NCBI RefSeq assembly: GCF_019972815.1
Contig: NZ_BPPA01000002.1
Span: 124,001-188,000 of the forward strand
Direction: 5' to 3'
DNA: 64,000 bases
DNA from: Lactobacillus huangpiensis
GTDB taxonomy: Bacteria; Bacillota; Bacilli; Lactobacillales; Lactobacillaceae
The notes under the pieces were generated by a model that was not told where the DNA came from, did not search any database, and was given only the letters and a program-made list of their open reading frames with translations. The translations under genes and the position numbers were made by a program. Within the stretch, counting starts at the first letter, position 1, and every line of letters starts with the position of its first letter. Below are positions 42,103-52,292 of the stretch, one piece after another.

Positions 42103-42288
42103 ATGACTGAATTAAAAGTTACTTTAATTAGAAGTGCTGCACACCGTCTGCCTGACCAAAGAAAAGTTGTGAAAGCTCTTGGTTTAGGTAGGATTAATAG
42201 TACAGCTACTTTACCAGACAATGCTGCAACTCGTGGGGCATTAATGAAAATCGCCCACCTGATTTCAGTTGAAGAAATTAATAAATAG
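42103..42288 (+). CDS. rpmD: 50S ribosomal protein L30
   Basis: 61 residues, ferredoxin-like fold, with V-T-L-I-R-S and a V-x-A-L-G-L-G-R-I segment (usual L-G-L-x-R/K). RBS AGGGAGACTGGATAA. Confidence 0.96.
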   Translation: MTELKVTLIRSAAHRLPDQRKVVKALGLGRINSTATLPDNAATRGALMKIAHLISVEEINK

Positions 42289-42311
42289 TTAATTGAGGAG
42301 GTGCCAAATTA

Positions 42312-42752
42312 ATGAAGCTTCATGAATTACATGCTGCTGAGGGGTCACGCAATACAAGAAAACGTGTTGGTCGTGGTACTTCAAGTGGTTTTGGAAAAAC
42401 TTCTGGACGTGGCCAAAAGGGACAATTGTCTCGTCAAGGCGGTCATACCCGTCTAGGTTTTGAAGGTGGTCAAATGCCATTATTCAGAACCATGCCAAAA
42501 CGTGGATTTAAGAACGTTAACCGCAAGGAGTATGCAATCATTAACTTAGATGACTTGAACAAGTTTGAGGAGGGCAGCGAAGTTACTGTTGCCAATCTCA
42601 AGGAAAAAGGCTTGGTAAAGAAAGAATTATCAGGCGTTAAATTGCTTGCTGAAGGTGAGTTAAAAGTTAAATTAAACGTAAAGATTAACAAAGTTTCCGC
42701 CGCTGCTAAAAAAGCAGTAGAGTCTGCTGGCGGATCTGTTGAGGTGATCTAA
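42312..42752 (+). CDS. rplO: 50S ribosomal protein L15
   Basis: 146 residues; glycine/arginine-rich N-terminal extension ([17 protein letters not shown]) and conserved C-terminal domain. RBS GAGGAGGTGCCAAATTA. The stop shares a base with secY's ATG. Confidence 0.98.
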   Translation: MKLHELHAAEGSRNTRKRVGRGTSSGFGKTSGRGQKGQLSRQGGHTRLGFEGGQMPLFRTMPKRGFKNVNRKEYAIINLDDLNKFEEGSEVTVANLKEKGLVKKELSGVKLLAEGELKVKLNVKINKVSAAAKKAVESAGGSVEVI

Positions 42753-44047
42753 TGTTTTCGACCTTGAAGAACGCCTTTAAGGATAAAGAAATAAGAAATA
42801 AAATTTATTTTACACTCTTTATTCTTTTGATATACCGAATTGGAGCGAATATTACTGTTCCAGGTGTCAACGCAAAAGCGATTACTCAAGTTGCACAAAC
42901 TGGTTTAGTTCCAATGCTGGATACTGTTTCTGGTGGTGGACTAGATAATTATTCAATTTTCTCATTAGGTGTTTCCCCTTATATAACCGCGCAAATTGTT
43001 ATTCAATTGTTGCAGATGGATATTGTACCTACATTGGTAGAGTGGGGTAAGCAAGGTGAAGTTGGACGCCGTAAGACTAATAACATAACTCGTTGGCTTG
43101 CTTTGTTTGTGGCATTAATTCAAAGTCTCGGAATTACAATTGGCTTCAATGCACTAACACAAATGGGTCTAGTTAAGTCACAGAATTGGCAGTCTTATGG
43201 TGAAATTGCAATAATTATGACGGCAGGAACGATGCTTTTGACTTGGCTTGGTGATGAGATTACTGATAAAGGTTTAGGCAACGGAGTTTCAGTAATTATT
43301 TTTGCTGGTATTATAGCTCGGTTACCCCGTGGCTTGTGGCAACTTTATAAAGATGGAGTTATCAATAATAATGCTAGTGATCGTTGGCAAGGGATTTTGT
43401 TCTTCATCGCGATTATCATTGCAATACTTATCGTAACTCAATTAGTTACATGGGTAGAACAGGCAGATCGCCGGATTCCAATACAATACACAAGACGGGC
43501 AACTATTAGTGGCTCTGAAAGTTTTTTGCCATTAAAGGTTAATGTTTCTGGCGTTATTCCAGTCATTTTTGCTAGTTCATTTATTATTACACCGGCAACA
43601 ATTTTGATGGCCTTTCAGAAATCTCAGGGTGACCAACAATGGTATAAAATAATGACCAACATATTTAGTATGCAAACTACACCGGGAGTCATAATCTATA
43701 CAGTTTTAATCATCTTGTTTACGTTCTTCTATGCTTTTGTTCAGGTTAATCCTGAGAAGCTGGCTAAGAATTTGCAAAAACAAGGTGCGTACATTCCGAG
43801 TGTTTGGCCCGGCAAAGATACACAAGATTACGTATCAAAGGTCTTAATTAGATTATCAACTGTAGGTTCTGTATTTTTAGGACTTGTAGCATTACTGCCA
43901 CAACTTGCTACTAATTTTTGGGATTTACCAAGTTCAATTGGATTAGGCGGTACCAGTCTTTTAATCGTTATTGGTGTCGTCTTGGAACTATCTCGTCAAA
44001 TTAACGGATTGTTAATGAAGAGAGAATACGTTGGATTCATCAGATAG
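42752..44047 (+). CDS. secY: Protein translocase subunit SecY
   Basis: A 431-residue integral membrane protein with ten predicted helices forming the Sec channel. The plug and lateral-gate region G-G-x-L-x-x-Y-S-I-F-S-L-G-V-S-P-Y-I and the cytoplasmic loop with R-R-x-x-I are present. Coupled to rplO by a one-base overlap, RBS GTTGAGGTGATCTA. Partners secE and secG are outside the window. Confidence 0.97.
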   Translation: MFSTLKNAFKDKEIRNKIYFTLFILLIYRIGANITVPGVNAKAITQVAQTGLVPMLDTVSGGGLDNYSIFSLGVSPYITAQIVIQLLQMDIVPTLVEWGKQGEVGRRKTNNITRWLALFVALIQSLGITIGFNALTQMGLVKSQNWQSYGEIAIIMTAGTMLLTWLGDEITDKGLGNGVSVIIFAGIIARLPRGLWQLYKDGVINNNASDRWQGILFFIAIIIAILIVTQLVTWVEQADRRIPIQYTRRATISGSESFLPLKVNVSGVIPVIFASSFIITPATILMAFQKSQGDQQWYKIMTNIFSMQTTPGVIIYTVLIILFTFFYAFVQVNPEKLAKNLQKQGAYIPSVWPGKDTQDYVSKVLIRLSTVGSVFLGLVALLPQLATNFWDLPSSIGLGGTSLLIVIGVVLELSRQINGLLMKREYVGFIR

Positions 44048-44057
44048 GAACGGATAA

Positions 44058-44714
44058 ATGATTAATATATTTCTTTTAGGTTTGCCTGGTGCTGGCAAAG
44101 GTACGGTATCAGAACAAATTGTCGACAAATACCATCTAACTCATATTTCAACTGGGGATATGTTTAGAGAAGCAATGGCTAATGAGACTAAAGTTGGTCT
44201 TGAAGCCAAAAGTTACATTGATAAAGGTAATTTGGTACCAGATGAAGTTACTGCCAAGTTAGTTGAAGAACGTTTAGGTCAGCCCGATATTAATGAAGGG
44301 TATATTTTAGATGGTTTTCCCCGGACAATTGTTCAAGCGGAACTTTTCGAAGATATTGCTAAGCGCATGAATAAGCAATTAACAAATGTAATTTCACTCG
44401 AAGTTAAAGAAGAAACTTTGATAAAACGTTTATCAGCACGTTTTATGTGTAAAAACTGTGGTTCAACATATAATAAAATTACAAAGATGCCTAAAGTTAA
44501 GGATACTTGTGATCGTTGTGGTGGGCATGAATTTTACCAACGTGAAGATGACAAACCTGAAGTAGTAAAAAATCGTTTAGAAGTAAACGAAAAGATGAAC
44601 ACACCGCTGAAAGACTTTTACGAGAAAAAAGGTTTGTTAGCTGTTGTAAATGGTGAACAGACGCCTGAAGAAGTTTTTAAGAACGTTGATGCGGTTTTAA
44701 GTAAAAAGCAATAA
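44058..44714 (+). CDS. adk: Adenylate kinase (zinc lid type)
   Basis: A 218-residue enzyme that interconverts ATP, AMP and ADP. P-loop G-L-P-G-A-G-K-G-T (residues 8-16), D-G-F-P-R-T near 85-90, and a lid with four cysteines (C-K-N-C near 131-134 and C-D-R-C near 151-154) that bind zinc, as in Gram-positive long-form Adk. It begins 10 bases after secY. Confidence 0.98.
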   Translation: MINIFLLGLPGAGKGTVSEQIVDKYHLTHISTGDMFREAMANETKVGLEAKSYIDKGNLVPDEVTAKLVEERLGQPDINEGYILDGFPRTIVQAELFEDIAKRMNKQLTNVISLEVKEETLIKRLSARFMCKNCGSTYNKITKMPKVKDTCDRCGGHEFYQREDDKPEVVKNRLEVNEKMNTPLKDFYEKKGLLAVVNGEQTPEEVFKNVDAVLSKKQ

Positions 44715-44715
44715 T

Positions 44716-44743
44716 TTGTATATTTACTTTTCCGTGTTATAAT
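44716..44743 (+). promoter_or_regulatory. Internal promoter before infA
   Basis: TTGTAT (44716-44721), 16-base spacer, TATAAT (44738-44743) with an upstream TG (extended -10). It could express infA-rpmJ-rpsM-rpsK-rpoA-rplQ independently of the long S10 transcript. Confidence 0.75.
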
Positions 44744-44779
44744 TTCAAAGTATGACTGTTTAAATGCGGAGGAACGGCT

Positions 44780-45001
44780 TTGGCAAAAGATGATGTCATA
44801 GAAGTGAAGGGTAAGGTTGTTGATACCCTGCCTAATGCTATGTTTAAAGTTGAATTGGAAAATGGAGCTGTGATTTTAGCACATGTTTCCGGTAAGATTA
44901 GGATGCATTATATTCGAATTCTGCCTGGAGACCGTGTTACTGTTGAACTTTCTCCTTATGATTTAACTAAAGGTAGAATAACTTATCGATTTATAAAGTA
45001 A
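44780..45001 (+). CDS. infA: Translation initiation factor IF-1
   Basis: 73 residues, single OB fold ([22 protein letters not shown]). Starts at TTG behind GCGGAGGAACGGC. Downstream of its own promoter. Confidence 0.98.
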   Translation: MAKDDVIEVKGKVVDTLPNAMFKVELENGAVILAHVSGKIRMHYIRILPGDRVTVELSPYDLTKGRITYRFIK

Positions 45002-45015
45002 TAACGGAGGGAAAC

Positions 45016-45132
45016 ATGAAGGTTAGACCATCTGTTAAACCAATGTGTGAACATTGTAAGATAATTAAAAGAAATGGTCGTGTAATGGTTATTTGCTCTG
45101 CAAATCCAAAGCACAAGCAACGTCAAGGTTAA
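45016..45132 (+). CDS. rpmJ: 50S ribosomal protein L36
   Basis: 38 residues, [14 protein letters not shown] with the zinc ligands Cys11/Cys14, Cys27 and His33 (C+ form). ATG follows AACGGAGGGAAAC. Lies between infA and rpsM as in most bacteria. Confidence 0.97.
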   Translation: MKVRPSVKPMCEHCKIIKRNGRVMVICSANPKHKQRQG

Positions 45133-45152
45133 AATAATAGGAGGTGCAATTT

Positions 45153-45503
45153 ATGGCACGTATTGCTGGTGTTGACTTACCAAGAGATAAAAGAATAGTT
45201 GTTGCATTAACATATATTTATGGAATTGGTGAACCAACAGCACAAAAGATTTGTGCGGATGCTGGTGTTTCTGAAGACATACGTTCAAAAGATTTGACTC
45301 CAGATGACCAAGAGAAGCTTCGTGCAGAAGTTGATAAATACCGTGTTGAAGGTGACTTACGTAGAGAAGTAAGCATGAACATCAAGCGGTTAATTGATAT
45401 TGGTTCTTACCGTGGTATTCGTCACCGTAGAGGACTTCCGGTTCGCGGTCAAAATACCAAGAATAATGCCCGTACACGCAAGGGTAGCAAGAAAAATAAA
45501 TAA
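45153..45503 (+). CDS. rpsM: 30S ribosomal protein S13
   Basis: 116 residues starting A-R-I-A-G-V-D-L-P; the ATG at 45153 is preferred over an in-frame GTG nine bases upstream that overlaps the Shine-Dalgarno (AGGAGGTG). The C-terminal [14 protein letters not shown] reaches the subunit interface. Confidence 0.98.
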   Translation: MARIAGVDLPRDKRIVVALTYIYGIGEPTAQKICADAGVSEDIRSKDLTPDDQEKLRAEVDKYRVEGDLRREVSMNIKRLIDIGSYRGIRHRRGLPVRGQNTKNNARTRKGSKKNK

Positions 45504-45525
45504 AAATTTTTAAGGAGGTTTATTG

Positions 45526-45909
45526 ATGCCTAAAACAGCACGTAAACGCCGTGTGAAGAAGCACGTTGAAAAAGGCGTTGCTCATATTCATTCTACGTTT
45601 AACAATACTTTAGTCATGATTACTGACGTTCAAGGCAATGCAATTGCTTGGTCTTCAGCTGGTGCATTAGGCTTTAAAGGTAGTCGTAAGTCTACACCAT
45701 TTGCAGCACAAATGGCAGCCGAAGCAGCAGCCAAGAGTGCAATGGATCAAGGCATGAAACATGTAGAAGTTTCTGTTAAGGGTCCTGGTGCTGGCCGTGA
45801 ATCTGCTATTAGATCGCTACAAGCGACTGGACTTGAAATCACCGCTATTCGCGATGTTACTCCAGTTCCTCACAATGGTTCTAGACCACCAAAACGTCGT
45901 CGTGTTTAA
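45526..45909 (+). CDS. rpsK: 30S ribosomal protein S11
   Basis: 127 residues with N-N-T-x-V-x-I-T-D and the C-terminal [16 protein letters not shown] at 45526 fits AAGGAGGTTTATTG. Platform protein next to S13 and rpoA. Confidence 0.98.
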   Translation: MPKTARKRRVKKHVEKGVAHIHSTFNNTLVMITDVQGNAIAWSSAGALGFKGSRKSTPFAAQMAAEAAAKSAMDQGMKHVEVSVKGPGAGRESAIRSLQATGLEITAIRDVTPVPHNGSRPPKRRRV

Positions 45910-45954
45910 TTTTGTTCTTATTGAAGGACATTGCGTTTTGAAAGGGGCCTAGTA

Positions 45955-46893
45955 ATGATTGAATTTGAAAAACCAAATATTACCGTTGTGGACCAAGAAA
46001 AGTCTTATGGTAAATTTGTTATTGAACCACTTGAACGAGGCTTTGGTACTACTTTAGGTAACTCATTACGTAGAGTTTTACTGACATCTATCCCAGGTAC
46101 AGGACTTGTTTACGTTCAAATAGATGATGTCTTACACGAATTCTCAACCGTTCCGGGCGTCAGAGAAGATGTCGCTAAGATAATCCTGAACCTTAAGAAA
46201 CTTGAATTAAAGTCTTTTTCAGATGAACAAAAGATTATTGAAATTGACGTAGAGGGTCCGGCTACTGTAACCGCCGATGATCTTAAAGCTGACGCAGATA
46301 TTCAAATCCTGAATCCTGATCAATATATTTGTACTATTGCTGATGGTGGCCACTTGCATATGCAAATTGCTGTTAAAAATGGTCGTGGCTATGTTGCAGC
46401 AAGTGACAATAAGAGCGAGGATATGCCAATTGGGGTTATTCCTGTTGATTCTTTATTTTCTCCAATAAAGAAGGTCAATTACCAAGTTGAATCAACTCGT
46501 GTTGGTAAAAGAGACGATTTTGACAAGCTAACTTTAGAGATTTGGACAGATGGTTCAATCAAGCCTAACGATGCCCTCAGTTTCGCAGCAAAAATATTAG
46601 TTGCACACTTTAAAGTGTTTGAAACTGCTGATGCAAATACTAAATTCAATGATGTAATGGTTGAAAAAGAGGACGATACAGCTGAAAAGAAGCTTGAAAT
46701 GACAATTGAAGAGCTTGATCTTTCAGTTCGTTCGTACAATTGTCTTAAACGTGCCGGTATTAATACACTGCAAGAACTAACTGACAAAACAGAAGCAGAT
46801 ATGATGCGTGTACGTAATTTAGGACGTAAATCGTTGGAAGAAGTTAAAAATAAATTAGCTGACTTGGGACTATCATTGCGTCAAGAAGATTAA
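45955..46893 (+). CDS. rpoA: DNA-directed RNA polymerase subunit alpha
   Basis: 312 residues: N-terminal dimerisation/assembly domain ([17 protein letters not shown]) and C-terminal DNA-binding domain ([14 protein letters not shown] near 245). ATG at 45955 follows GAAAGGGGCCTAGTA; the in-frame TTG 24 bases upstream has no site. Together with rpoB and rpoC the window encodes the full core enzyme except small subunits. Confidence 0.98.
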   Translation: MIEFEKPNITVVDQEKSYGKFVIEPLERGFGTTLGNSLRRVLLTSIPGTGLVYVQIDDVLHEFSTVPGVREDVAKIILNLKKLELKSFSDEQKIIEIDVEGPATVTADDLKADADIQILNPDQYICTIADGGHLHMQIAVKNGRGYVAASDNKSEDMPIGVIPVDSLFSPIKKVNYQVESTRVGKRDDFDKLTLEIWTDGSIKPNDALSFAAKILVAHFKVFETADANTKFNDVMVEKEDDTAEKKLEMTIEELDLSVRSYNCLKRAGINTLQELTDKTEADMMRVRNLGRKSLEEVKNKLADLGLSLRQED

Positions 46894-46918
46894 TTTAAAA
46901 AATAAAGGAGGTAAACTG

Positions 46919-47302
46919 ATGGCATACCGTAAATTGGGTCGCGACAGTGCACATAGAAAAGCAATGCTGAGAGAAATGACTACTCAATTAATCATGAAGG
47001 AACGCATTACTACTACTGAAGCTCGTGCTAAAGAAGTTCGCAAAACAGCCGAAAAGATGATTACTTTAGGCAAACGCGGAGATTTGGCTGCAAGAAGAAG
47101 AGCAGCTGCCTTTGTTCGTGATGAGGTTGCAGATATTCATGAAGAAAAAGATGCAGTTGTTGTTAAATCAGCTTTGCAAAAGCTTTTTAGCGATATTGCA
47201 CCGCGTTACAAAGATAGAAATGGTGGATACACCAGAATTATGAAGCTTGCTACAGCTCGTAAGGGTGATGCAGCTCCAATGGTTATTTTAGAATTAGTTT
47301 AA
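46919..47302 (+). CDS. rplQ: 50S ribosomal protein L17
   Basis: 127 residues starting [14 protein letters not shown], with the family's [30 protein letters not shown]. Last gene of the ribosomal superoperon; followed by a structured RNA element. Confidence 0.98.
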   Translation: MAYRKLGRDSAHRKAMLREMTTQLIMKERITTTEARAKEVRKTAEKMITLGKRGDLAARRRAAAFVRDEVADIHEEKDAVVVKSALQKLFSDIAPRYKDRNGGYTRIMKLATARKGDAAPMVILELV

Positions 47303-47312
47303 TTCAAATAAT

Positions 47313-47401
47313 CCAAACTTAATAGCTATTAAGAATTATCCGTGAGAGTGAGAATAAGCGTTAAGATGATGACGAAAGTTTAGTCTAGCTTAGATAATTA
47401 T
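47313..47401 (+). ncRNA. L17 downstream element (L17DE) candidate
   Basis: Immediately after rplQ there is a 16-nt perfect palindrome CTTAATAGCTATTAAG (47318-47333). Then AATTATC (47334-47340) pairs with GATAATT (47393-47399), and inside it TAAGC (47355-47359) pairs with GCTTA (47388-47392), leaving a 14-nt one-sided loop CGTGAGAGTGAGAA. Rfam lists an L17 downstream element in lactic acid bacteria and Listeria at exactly this location; I assign it by position and structure without a covariance search. Its function is unknown; it probably forms part of the 3' UTR. Confidence 0.65.
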
Positions 47402-47430
47402 ATTATCCCTCCTCATGGGTGATTTTTTTT
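47402..47430 (+). terminator. Terminator of the S10-alpha operon
   Basis: ATCCC pairs with GGG-t-GAT (one bulged base) and is followed by T8. It directly follows the L17DE structure and may be part of it. Confidence 0.7.
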
Positions 47431-47619
47431 GCTTTTTTAATTCTGCTTTAGTATTAAAACCATAAGATAATTTCTTAAAAATATTTAAAGTTGACTCTGA
47501 ATTAAATAAACTTGGTTGATTTAGTAGCTGATAATTTTGATGTGCAAAGGTGCCATTCAGTATTCAGAATTGTCCATATTTTTGGTACAATTGAATCAGA
47601 CTTTTAGGACGGTAAGAGT
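47431..47619. other. Intergenic spacer before ecfA1
   Basis: About 190 AT-rich bases. The only signal I find is an extended -10 (TG-G-TACAAT, -10 box 47586-47591) about 30 bases before ecfA1, without a good -35 box. No gene is visible. Confidence 0.4.
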
Positions 47620-48471
47620 ATGGCAAATGATAATATTATTAAAATAAAAAATGTAAGTTTTTCGTATCCAGAGTCAGAAACTCCCGCTATAGACAATATT
47701 AGTTTCAATGTGAGACGGGGTTCATGGACTTCAATTATTGGTCATAATGGTAGTGGTAAATCAACAATTATCCGCCTAATTAATGGCTTGCTGGTACCTG
47801 ATGAAAGCGGAGACCCTTTAATCGAAGTAGATGGAATAAAACTAACGGACGATACAGTTTGGGAAGTTCGCAATAGAGTAGGTATTGTCTTTCAAAATCC
47901 TGATAATCAATTTGTTGGAGCAACAGTGGCTGATGATGTTGCATTTGGTTTAGAAAATCGTGGCATTCCTCATTCAGAAATGGTTAAAATAGTTCCGGAA
48001 GCAATTAAAGCCGTTGGAATGAGTGAATATGCCAACTCTGAGCCTGCAAATTTATCCGGTGGTCAAAAACAAAGAGTGGCTATTGCTGGTATATTAGCTA
48101 TTAAACCCAAAATAATTGTGTTAGACGAAGCTACTTCAATGCTTGATCCTGAAGGAAGAAATCAAATATTATCAATTGTTCAAGATATGAAAGATAAGTA
48201 TGACTTGACTGTAATTTCTATTACTCATGATATTGATGAAGCTAATATAGCTGATCAAGTTTTAGTAATGAATGATGGTAAATTAATTACACAAGGAAGT
48301 ACTAAAACAGTTTTTAGTCAGGTTAGTCTTCTTAAAAGCATAGGCTTAGATGTGCCCTTCTTTGAGCAAATTAAAGAAAAATTGCAGCAAGATGCTATAA
48401 AATTACCTGATAACTTAGATTCGGAAAAAGAGTTGATTAATTATTTATGTCAATTAAATTCAAAAATGTAA
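47620..48471 (+). CDS. ecfA1: Energy-coupling factor transporter ATPase EcfA1
   Basis: A 283-residue ABC ATPase that, with EcfA2 and EcfT, powers uptake through interchangeable S components. Walker [10 protein letters not shown] (near 42-50), the ECF-typical Q-loop F-Q-N-P-D-N-Q-F-V, signature L-S-G-G-Q-K-Q-R and Walker B I-I-V-L-D-E-A-T are intact. The D-N-Q motif after the Q-loop separates EcfA from other importers. It overlaps ecfA2 by 25 bases. The rplQ-ecfA1-ecfA2-ecfT-truA-rplM order is conserved in Firmicutes. Confidence 0.97.
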   Translation: MANDNIIKIKNVSFSYPESETPAIDNISFNVRRGSWTSIIGHNGSGKSTIIRLINGLLVPDESGDPLIEVDGIKLTDDTVWEVRNRVGIVFQNPDNQFVGATVADDVAFGLENRGIPHSEMVKIVPEAIKAVGMSEYANSEPANLSGGQKQRVAIAGILAIKPKIIVLDEATSMLDPEGRNQILSIVQDMKDKYDLTVISITHDIDEANIADQVLVMNDGKLITQGSTKTVFSQVSLLKSIGLDVPFFEQIKEKLQQDAIKLPDNLDSEKELINYLCQLNSKM

Positions 48472-49292
48472 GCTACATTTATTCTCCCGAAACCCCTATG
48501 GCAAAAAAAGGTTTAGATAATGTTTCATTTGAGTTAAAAGATGGTTCTTTTAATGCAATAATTGGACATACTGGGAGTGGAAAATCGACTCTTATGCAGC
48601 ATTTTAATGCTCTTATTAAACCTGCAACAGGAAAAATAGAAATAGCTGGTACAACTATAACGCCTGAAACTACAAATAAAAATTTAAAAGATTTAAGAAG
48701 ACATGTAAGTTTGGTTTTTCAGTTTCCTGAAACGCAATTGTTTGAAAATACAGTTTTAGATGACATTGCCTTTGGTCCTAAAAATTTTGGTTATGACAAT
48801 GAAAAAGCTCTTGAAAGTGCTAAATATTGGCTAAAAAAAGTGGGTTTATCTGAAGAAATTGGCAAAAGGTCACCATTTGAGCTTTCTGGTGGACAAATGA
48901 GGAGAGTGGCAATAGCAGGGGTAATGGCATATGAACCAGATATCCTTTGTTTGGATGAGCCAGCAGCTGGACTTGATCCAGAAGCACGTAAACAAATGAT
49001 GGCACTTTTTTCTGATTACCAAAAAGACGGGCATACGGTAATTTTAGTTACCCATAATATGGATGATGTGGCTAAATATGCTGATAATGTTTTAATTATG
49101 GAACAAGGTAAACTTATTAAGCAAGACACACCTACAGAAATTTTTAAAAATCGTAAGTGGTTGCAAGAGCATCACCTTGAAGAACCCAAAGCTTCTTTGT
49201 TTGCAGCTAAATTAACTAATTATAAATTTACAAAAATGCCATTAAATATAAATAGTTTAGTAAAAGAAATAGAAGATAATTTGAAGGGGTGA
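48447..49292 (+). CDS. ecfA2: Energy-coupling factor transporter ATPase EcfA2
   Basis: 281 residues; second ATPase of the ECF module. N-terminal [16 protein letters not shown] is characteristic of EcfA2. Walker [11 protein letters not shown]-loop F-Q-F-P-E-T-Q-L-F, signature L-S-G-G-Q-M-R-R and Walker B L-C-L-D-E-P are intact. Starts inside the end of ecfA1, so the two are coupled and likely made in equal amounts. Confidence 0.97.
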   Translation: MSIKFKNVSYIYSPETPMAKKGLDNVSFELKDGSFNAIIGHTGSGKSTLMQHFNALIKPATGKIEIAGTTITPETTNKNLKDLRRHVSLVFQFPETQLFENTVLDDIAFGPKNFGYDNEKALESAKYWLKKVGLSEEIGKRSPFELSGGQMRRVAIAGVMAYEPDILCLDEPAAGLDPEARKQMMALFSDYQKDGHTVILVTHNMDDVAKYADNVLIMEQGKLIKQDTPTEIFKNRKWLQEHHLEEPKASLFAAKLTNYKFTKMPLNINSLVKEIEDNLKG

Positions 49293-49296
49293 TTGC

Positions 49297-50094
49297 GTGA
49301 GTAAAATCTTAATTGGTCGTTATGTAGCTGGTGATTCGATAGTCTATAGAATGGACCCTCGAGGGAAATTACTCGCAACTATTCTCTTTATTTTATTTGT
49401 CTTTTTGGCTAATAATCCAATTTCATATCTTATAGTAACTATTTTTAGTTTAGCTGCAGTTGCTGCTACAAAGCTAAAACCTAAAATTTTTTGGGATGGA
49501 GTAAAGCCATTAATTTGGCTAATTTTGTTTACTTCTTTTTTACAACTATTTTTTACTGTTGGGGGAACTGTATACTGGCGCTGGACTATTTTTGCCTTAT
49601 CAAGTTACGGCATTACTAATGCAATTTTTATATTTATTCGTTTCACTGTAATTATTTTAATATCAACAGTAATGACAGTTACAACTAAGCCACTCGAGAT
49701 TGCTGATGCGATAGAATGGCTGTTAAAACCGCTTAAATTGATTCATATTCCAGTAGATAAAATAGCACTTGTAATGTCAATAGCACTTCGCTTTGTGCCC
49801 ACTCTATTTGATGAAACTTTTAAGATAATGAATGCTCAGCGTTCACGCGGTGCAGATTTTAATAACGGCGGATTAATTACTAGAGCAAAGGCAATTACAC
49901 CGCTTTTAGTACCGCTATTTATTAATTCTTTGGAAACAGCAATTGATTTGTCAACCGCAATGGAGTCTCGCGGATATCGCGGTGACAAGGGAAGAACAAA
50001 ATTTAGAGTTTTAAAATGGTCTAATGTAGACTTTATAAATTTATTTTATTTTGTTTTATTATTAGGACTTCTATTAGTATTTAGGACACATTGA
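49297..50094 (+). CDS. ecfT: Energy-coupling factor transporter transmembrane protein EcfT
   Basis: 265 residues, about five to six membrane helices and two cytoplasmic coupling helices with the S-R-G signatures (A-Q-R-S-R-G-A near 185 and E-S-R-G-Y-R-G near 226) that contact EcfA1/A2. GTG start behind GAAGGGGTGATTGC. Its stop shares a base with the truA start. Serves S components encoded elsewhere, including the one at 28.8 kb. Confidence 0.97.
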   Translation: MSKILIGRYVAGDSIVYRMDPRGKLLATILFILFVFLANNPISYLIVTIFSLAAVAATKLKPKIFWDGVKPLIWLILFTSFLQLFFTVGGTVYWRWTIFALSSYGITNAIFIFIRFTVIILISTVMTVTTKPLEIADAIEWLLKPLKLIHIPVDKIALVMSIALRFVPTLFDETFKIMNAQRSRGADFNNGGLITRAKAITPLLVPLFINSLETAIDLSTAMESRGYRGDKGRTKFRVLKWSNVDFINLFYFVLLLGLLLVFRTH

Positions 50095-50879
50095 TGACAA
50101 CAAGATATAAAATGACGGTCGCTTATGACGGTCATCTATTTCACGGATTTCAGTACCAACCACACCAAAGAACTGTGCAAGGCACAATTGAAACTGCATT
50201 ATATAAAATGACAAAAGGCAAAACTGTGATTGTCGAGGGCTCAGGCCGTACAGATGCTGGTGTTCATGCACTAGGTCAGGTAATTCATTTTGATTATCCA
50301 GGCAAAAAAATTCCACCTGAAAGAATGATTTGTGCATTGAATTCAATGATGCCACTAGATATTATATTTAAAAATTGCGCAGTAGTTGATGAAAAATTTC
50401 ATGTTAGATATAGTGCAAAAGGTAAGTGGTACCGGTACTGTGTTAGTCTGGATAGATTTGTTGACCCCTTTAAACGTTTCTATACAGGACACTATCCTTA
50501 TCCAGTTAATATAGAAAAAATGAAAAAAGCAGCTACTGATTTACTGGGCACTCATGATTTCACCAGTTTTGCTGCTAGTGGTGGCCAAATAAAAAACAAA
50601 GTGCGTAAGATGTATTACGTAAATATACAAAAAGATCAAAGAAATAATGAAATTATCTTTGATTTTATTTGTTCAGGATTTCTTTATAACATGGTTCGTA
50701 TTTTAGTAGCTATGTTATTAGAGATTGGCAGAGGTAAACGTCCTGTAAATGATATTCCCCGGGTAATATCTGCTAAGGATCGAGAACAGGTGAGAGAAAC
50801 TGCACCAGCAAATGGACTATTTTTGTACCATGTTTTTTATGAAAATATACCGGAAAAGTACAGGCTTGATAGGGATTAA
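50094..50879 (+). CDS. truA: tRNA pseudouridine(38-40) synthase TruA
   Basis: 261 residues; modifies uridines 38-40 in the anticodon arm. Catalytic Asp54 lies in [11 protein letters not shown]. The ATG overlaps the ecfT stop (TGATG). Gene order with ecfT and rplM is standard for Firmicutes, though rplM has its own promoter. Confidence 0.96.
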   Translation: MTTRYKMTVAYDGHLFHGFQYQPHQRTVQGTIETALYKMTKGKTVIVEGSGRTDAGVHALGQVIHFDYPGKKIPPERMICALNSMMPLDIIFKNCAVVDEKFHVRYSAKGKWYRYCVSLDRFVDPFKRFYTGHYPYPVNIEKMKKAATDLLGTHDFTSFAASGGQIKNKVRKMYYVNIQKDQRNNEIIFDFICSGFLYNMVRILVAMLLEIGRGKRPVNDIPRVISAKDREQVRETAPANGLFLYHVFYENIPEKYRLDRD

Positions 50880-50882
50880 TAT

Positions 50883-50910
50883 TGACTTTTTAATTAAAAA
50901 GACTTATTAT
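50883..50910 (+). promoter_or_regulatory. Promoter of rplM-rpsI
   Basis: TTGACT (50883-50888), 16-base spacer, TATTAT (50905-50910), beginning four bases after the truA stop. Confidence 0.8.
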
Positions 50911-50916
50911 ATTTAA

Positions 50917-50979
50917 GTATGTTTGTCCACGATAGGCCCCGGAATCTTATTGTTTTCAAACAACGTATAAACGGAGGAA
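50917..50979 (+). ncRNA. L13 ribosomal protein leader candidate
   Basis: The ~65-nt leader of rplM contains GTCCACGATAGGCCCCGG, a TTGTTT-tc-AAACAA hairpin and GTTTG/CAAAC pairing possibilities, then ACGGAGG. Rfam describes an L13 leader family in Firmicutes at this position, presumed autoregulatory. Assignment is by position and compactness, not by a covariance search. Confidence 0.55.
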
Positions 50980-50985
50980 ATTAAA

Positions 50986-51429
50986 TTGCGTACTACACAA
51001 TTAGCGAAACCTAATGAAATTGAACGTAAGTGGTATGTTATTGACGCAACAGATGTATCTTTAGGTCGTCTGTCAACTGCAGTAGCAACTATTTTAAGAG
51101 GTAAGAACAAGCCTCAATATACACCAAACGTTGACACTGGTGATAATGTCATTATTATTAATGCAGCTAAACTAAAGTTAACGGGTAAAAAAGCTACTGA
51201 CAAGATTTATTACCATCACTCTGATTACCGTGGTGGTATAAAAGCCACTCCAGCTGGAGACTTGCTGGCTAATAATCCAGTTAGATTAGTTGAATTGTCA
51301 GTTAAGGGTATGCTTCCTAAAAATACTCTCGGTCATCAAGAGTTTATGAAGATGCATGTTTATGCTGGTGCTGATCACAAGCATGAAGCACAAAAGCCTG
51401 AAGAATTAGACATTAACAAATTAATCTAG
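50986..51429 (+). CDS. rplM: 50S ribosomal protein L13
   Basis: 147 residues; TTG start behind AAACGGAGGAAATTAAA. Conserved W-Y-V-I-D-A-T-D (usual W-x-x-x-D-A), L-G-R-L-S-T and G-M-L-P-K-N-T-L-G segments. Co-transcribed with rpsI, 11 bases downstream. Confidence 0.98.
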   Translation: MRTTQLAKPNEIERKWYVIDATDVSLGRLSTAVATILRGKNKPQYTPNVDTGDNVIIINAAKLKLTGKKATDKIYYHHSDYRGGIKATPAGDLLANNPVRLVELSVKGMLPKNTLGHQEFMKMHVYAGADHKHEAQKPEELDINKLI

Positions 51430-51440
51430 GAGGTTAAATA

Positions 51441-51836
51441 ATGGCACAACAAGTTGCATATGCAGGTACCGGTCGGCGCAAGAATTCTGTTGCGCGTGTT
51501 CGTTTAGTACCAGGTAGTGGTAAAATTACCGCTAATAATAAAGATATTGATCAATACATTCCTTTTCCTAACTTAGTTAAGGATTTGAAGCAACCATTGA
51601 CCTTGACTGAAACTGAAAATCAATACGACGTTAAGGTTAACGTAAATGGTGGTGGTTTCTCGGGACAAGCTGGAGCTATTCGTCTAGGAATTGCACGTGC
51701 TCTTCTTGAAGTAGACCCTGATTTTCGTGGTCCATTAAAGAAAGCAGGTTTCTTGACTCGTGATCCAAGAATGGTTGAACGTAAGAAACCAGGTCTTAAG
51801 AAAGCTCGTAAAGCTTCACAATTTAGTAAACGTTAA
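51441..51836 (+). CDS. rpsI: 30S ribosomal protein S9
   Basis: 131 residues ending [11 protein letters not shown], the conserved C-terminal tail whose last arginine contacts P-site tRNA. RBS TAGGAGGTTAAATA. The final 51 bases (51786-51836) recur in diverged form at 54278-54328, suggesting an element integrated at this 3' end without damaging the gene. Confidence 0.98.
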   Translation: MAQQVAYAGTGRRKNSVARVRLVPGSGKITANNKDIDQYIPFPNLVKDLKQPLTLTETENQYDVKVNVNGGGFSGQAGAIRLGIARALLEVDPDFRGPLKKAGFLTRDPRMVERKKPGLKKARKASQFSKR

Positions 51837-51862
51837 TCAATACGATTATATCAATGTTTAAA

Positions 51863-51897
51863 GCACTTCATGGTTTATACCATGAAGTGTTTTTTTA
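51863..51897 (+). terminator. Terminator after rpsI
   Basis: GCACTTCATGG / CCATGAAGTGT stem with a 6-nt loop and T7 tract. Confidence 0.95.
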
Positions 51898-52007
51898 TAA
51901 TTTTTAGCAAAATTTACACCATTACTTTTAAGGTTACGGTAGGCAATTTCACAAACAGCAATTAGTCTGACATTTGAAGTATTGGTACTAATTATGAGAG
52001 TGTCACT

Positions 52008-52241
52008 ATGTGTAGAGTCTCTGAAAAAGCATCTAATGTTGTTCTGCTTGCCCTGTTGTCTTATTCAATAACAGGGAATATCTCTTTAATAACAAGTTTA
52101 TTTATCACAACAACGAATTCATATACACTATTAATGAGTTTGGGTAAATATATTTTAGTAGCTTTACTATTCATTGAGTTAAAGAAGATAAGTGTACTAA
52201 AAAAGAAATATGCGTTACTGACTTTGATAAACTTAATTTGA
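52008..52241 (+). CDS. Small hypothetical membrane protein (77 residues)
   Basis: I do not recognise this protein. Two hydrophobic stretches are visible (about residues 11-33 and 40-58) followed by a lysine-rich segment and a hydrophobic end, consistent with a small integral membrane protein. The start has only a weak GAGAGTG site, so expression is uncertain. It lies 51 bases before an ABC transporter ATPase in the same direction and within the segment bounded by the rpsI 3'-end repeat. It might be a subunit or immunity-type partner of that transporter, or a decayed remnant. Confidence 0.4.
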   Translation: MCRVSEKASNVVLLALLSYSITGNISLITSLFITTTNSYTLLMSLGKYILVALLFIELKKISVLKKKYALLTLINLI

Positions 52242-52292
52242 AGTAGTTTAATGGTTGTATATATGATGTTGCAATCATAGTGAGGTATAAAT

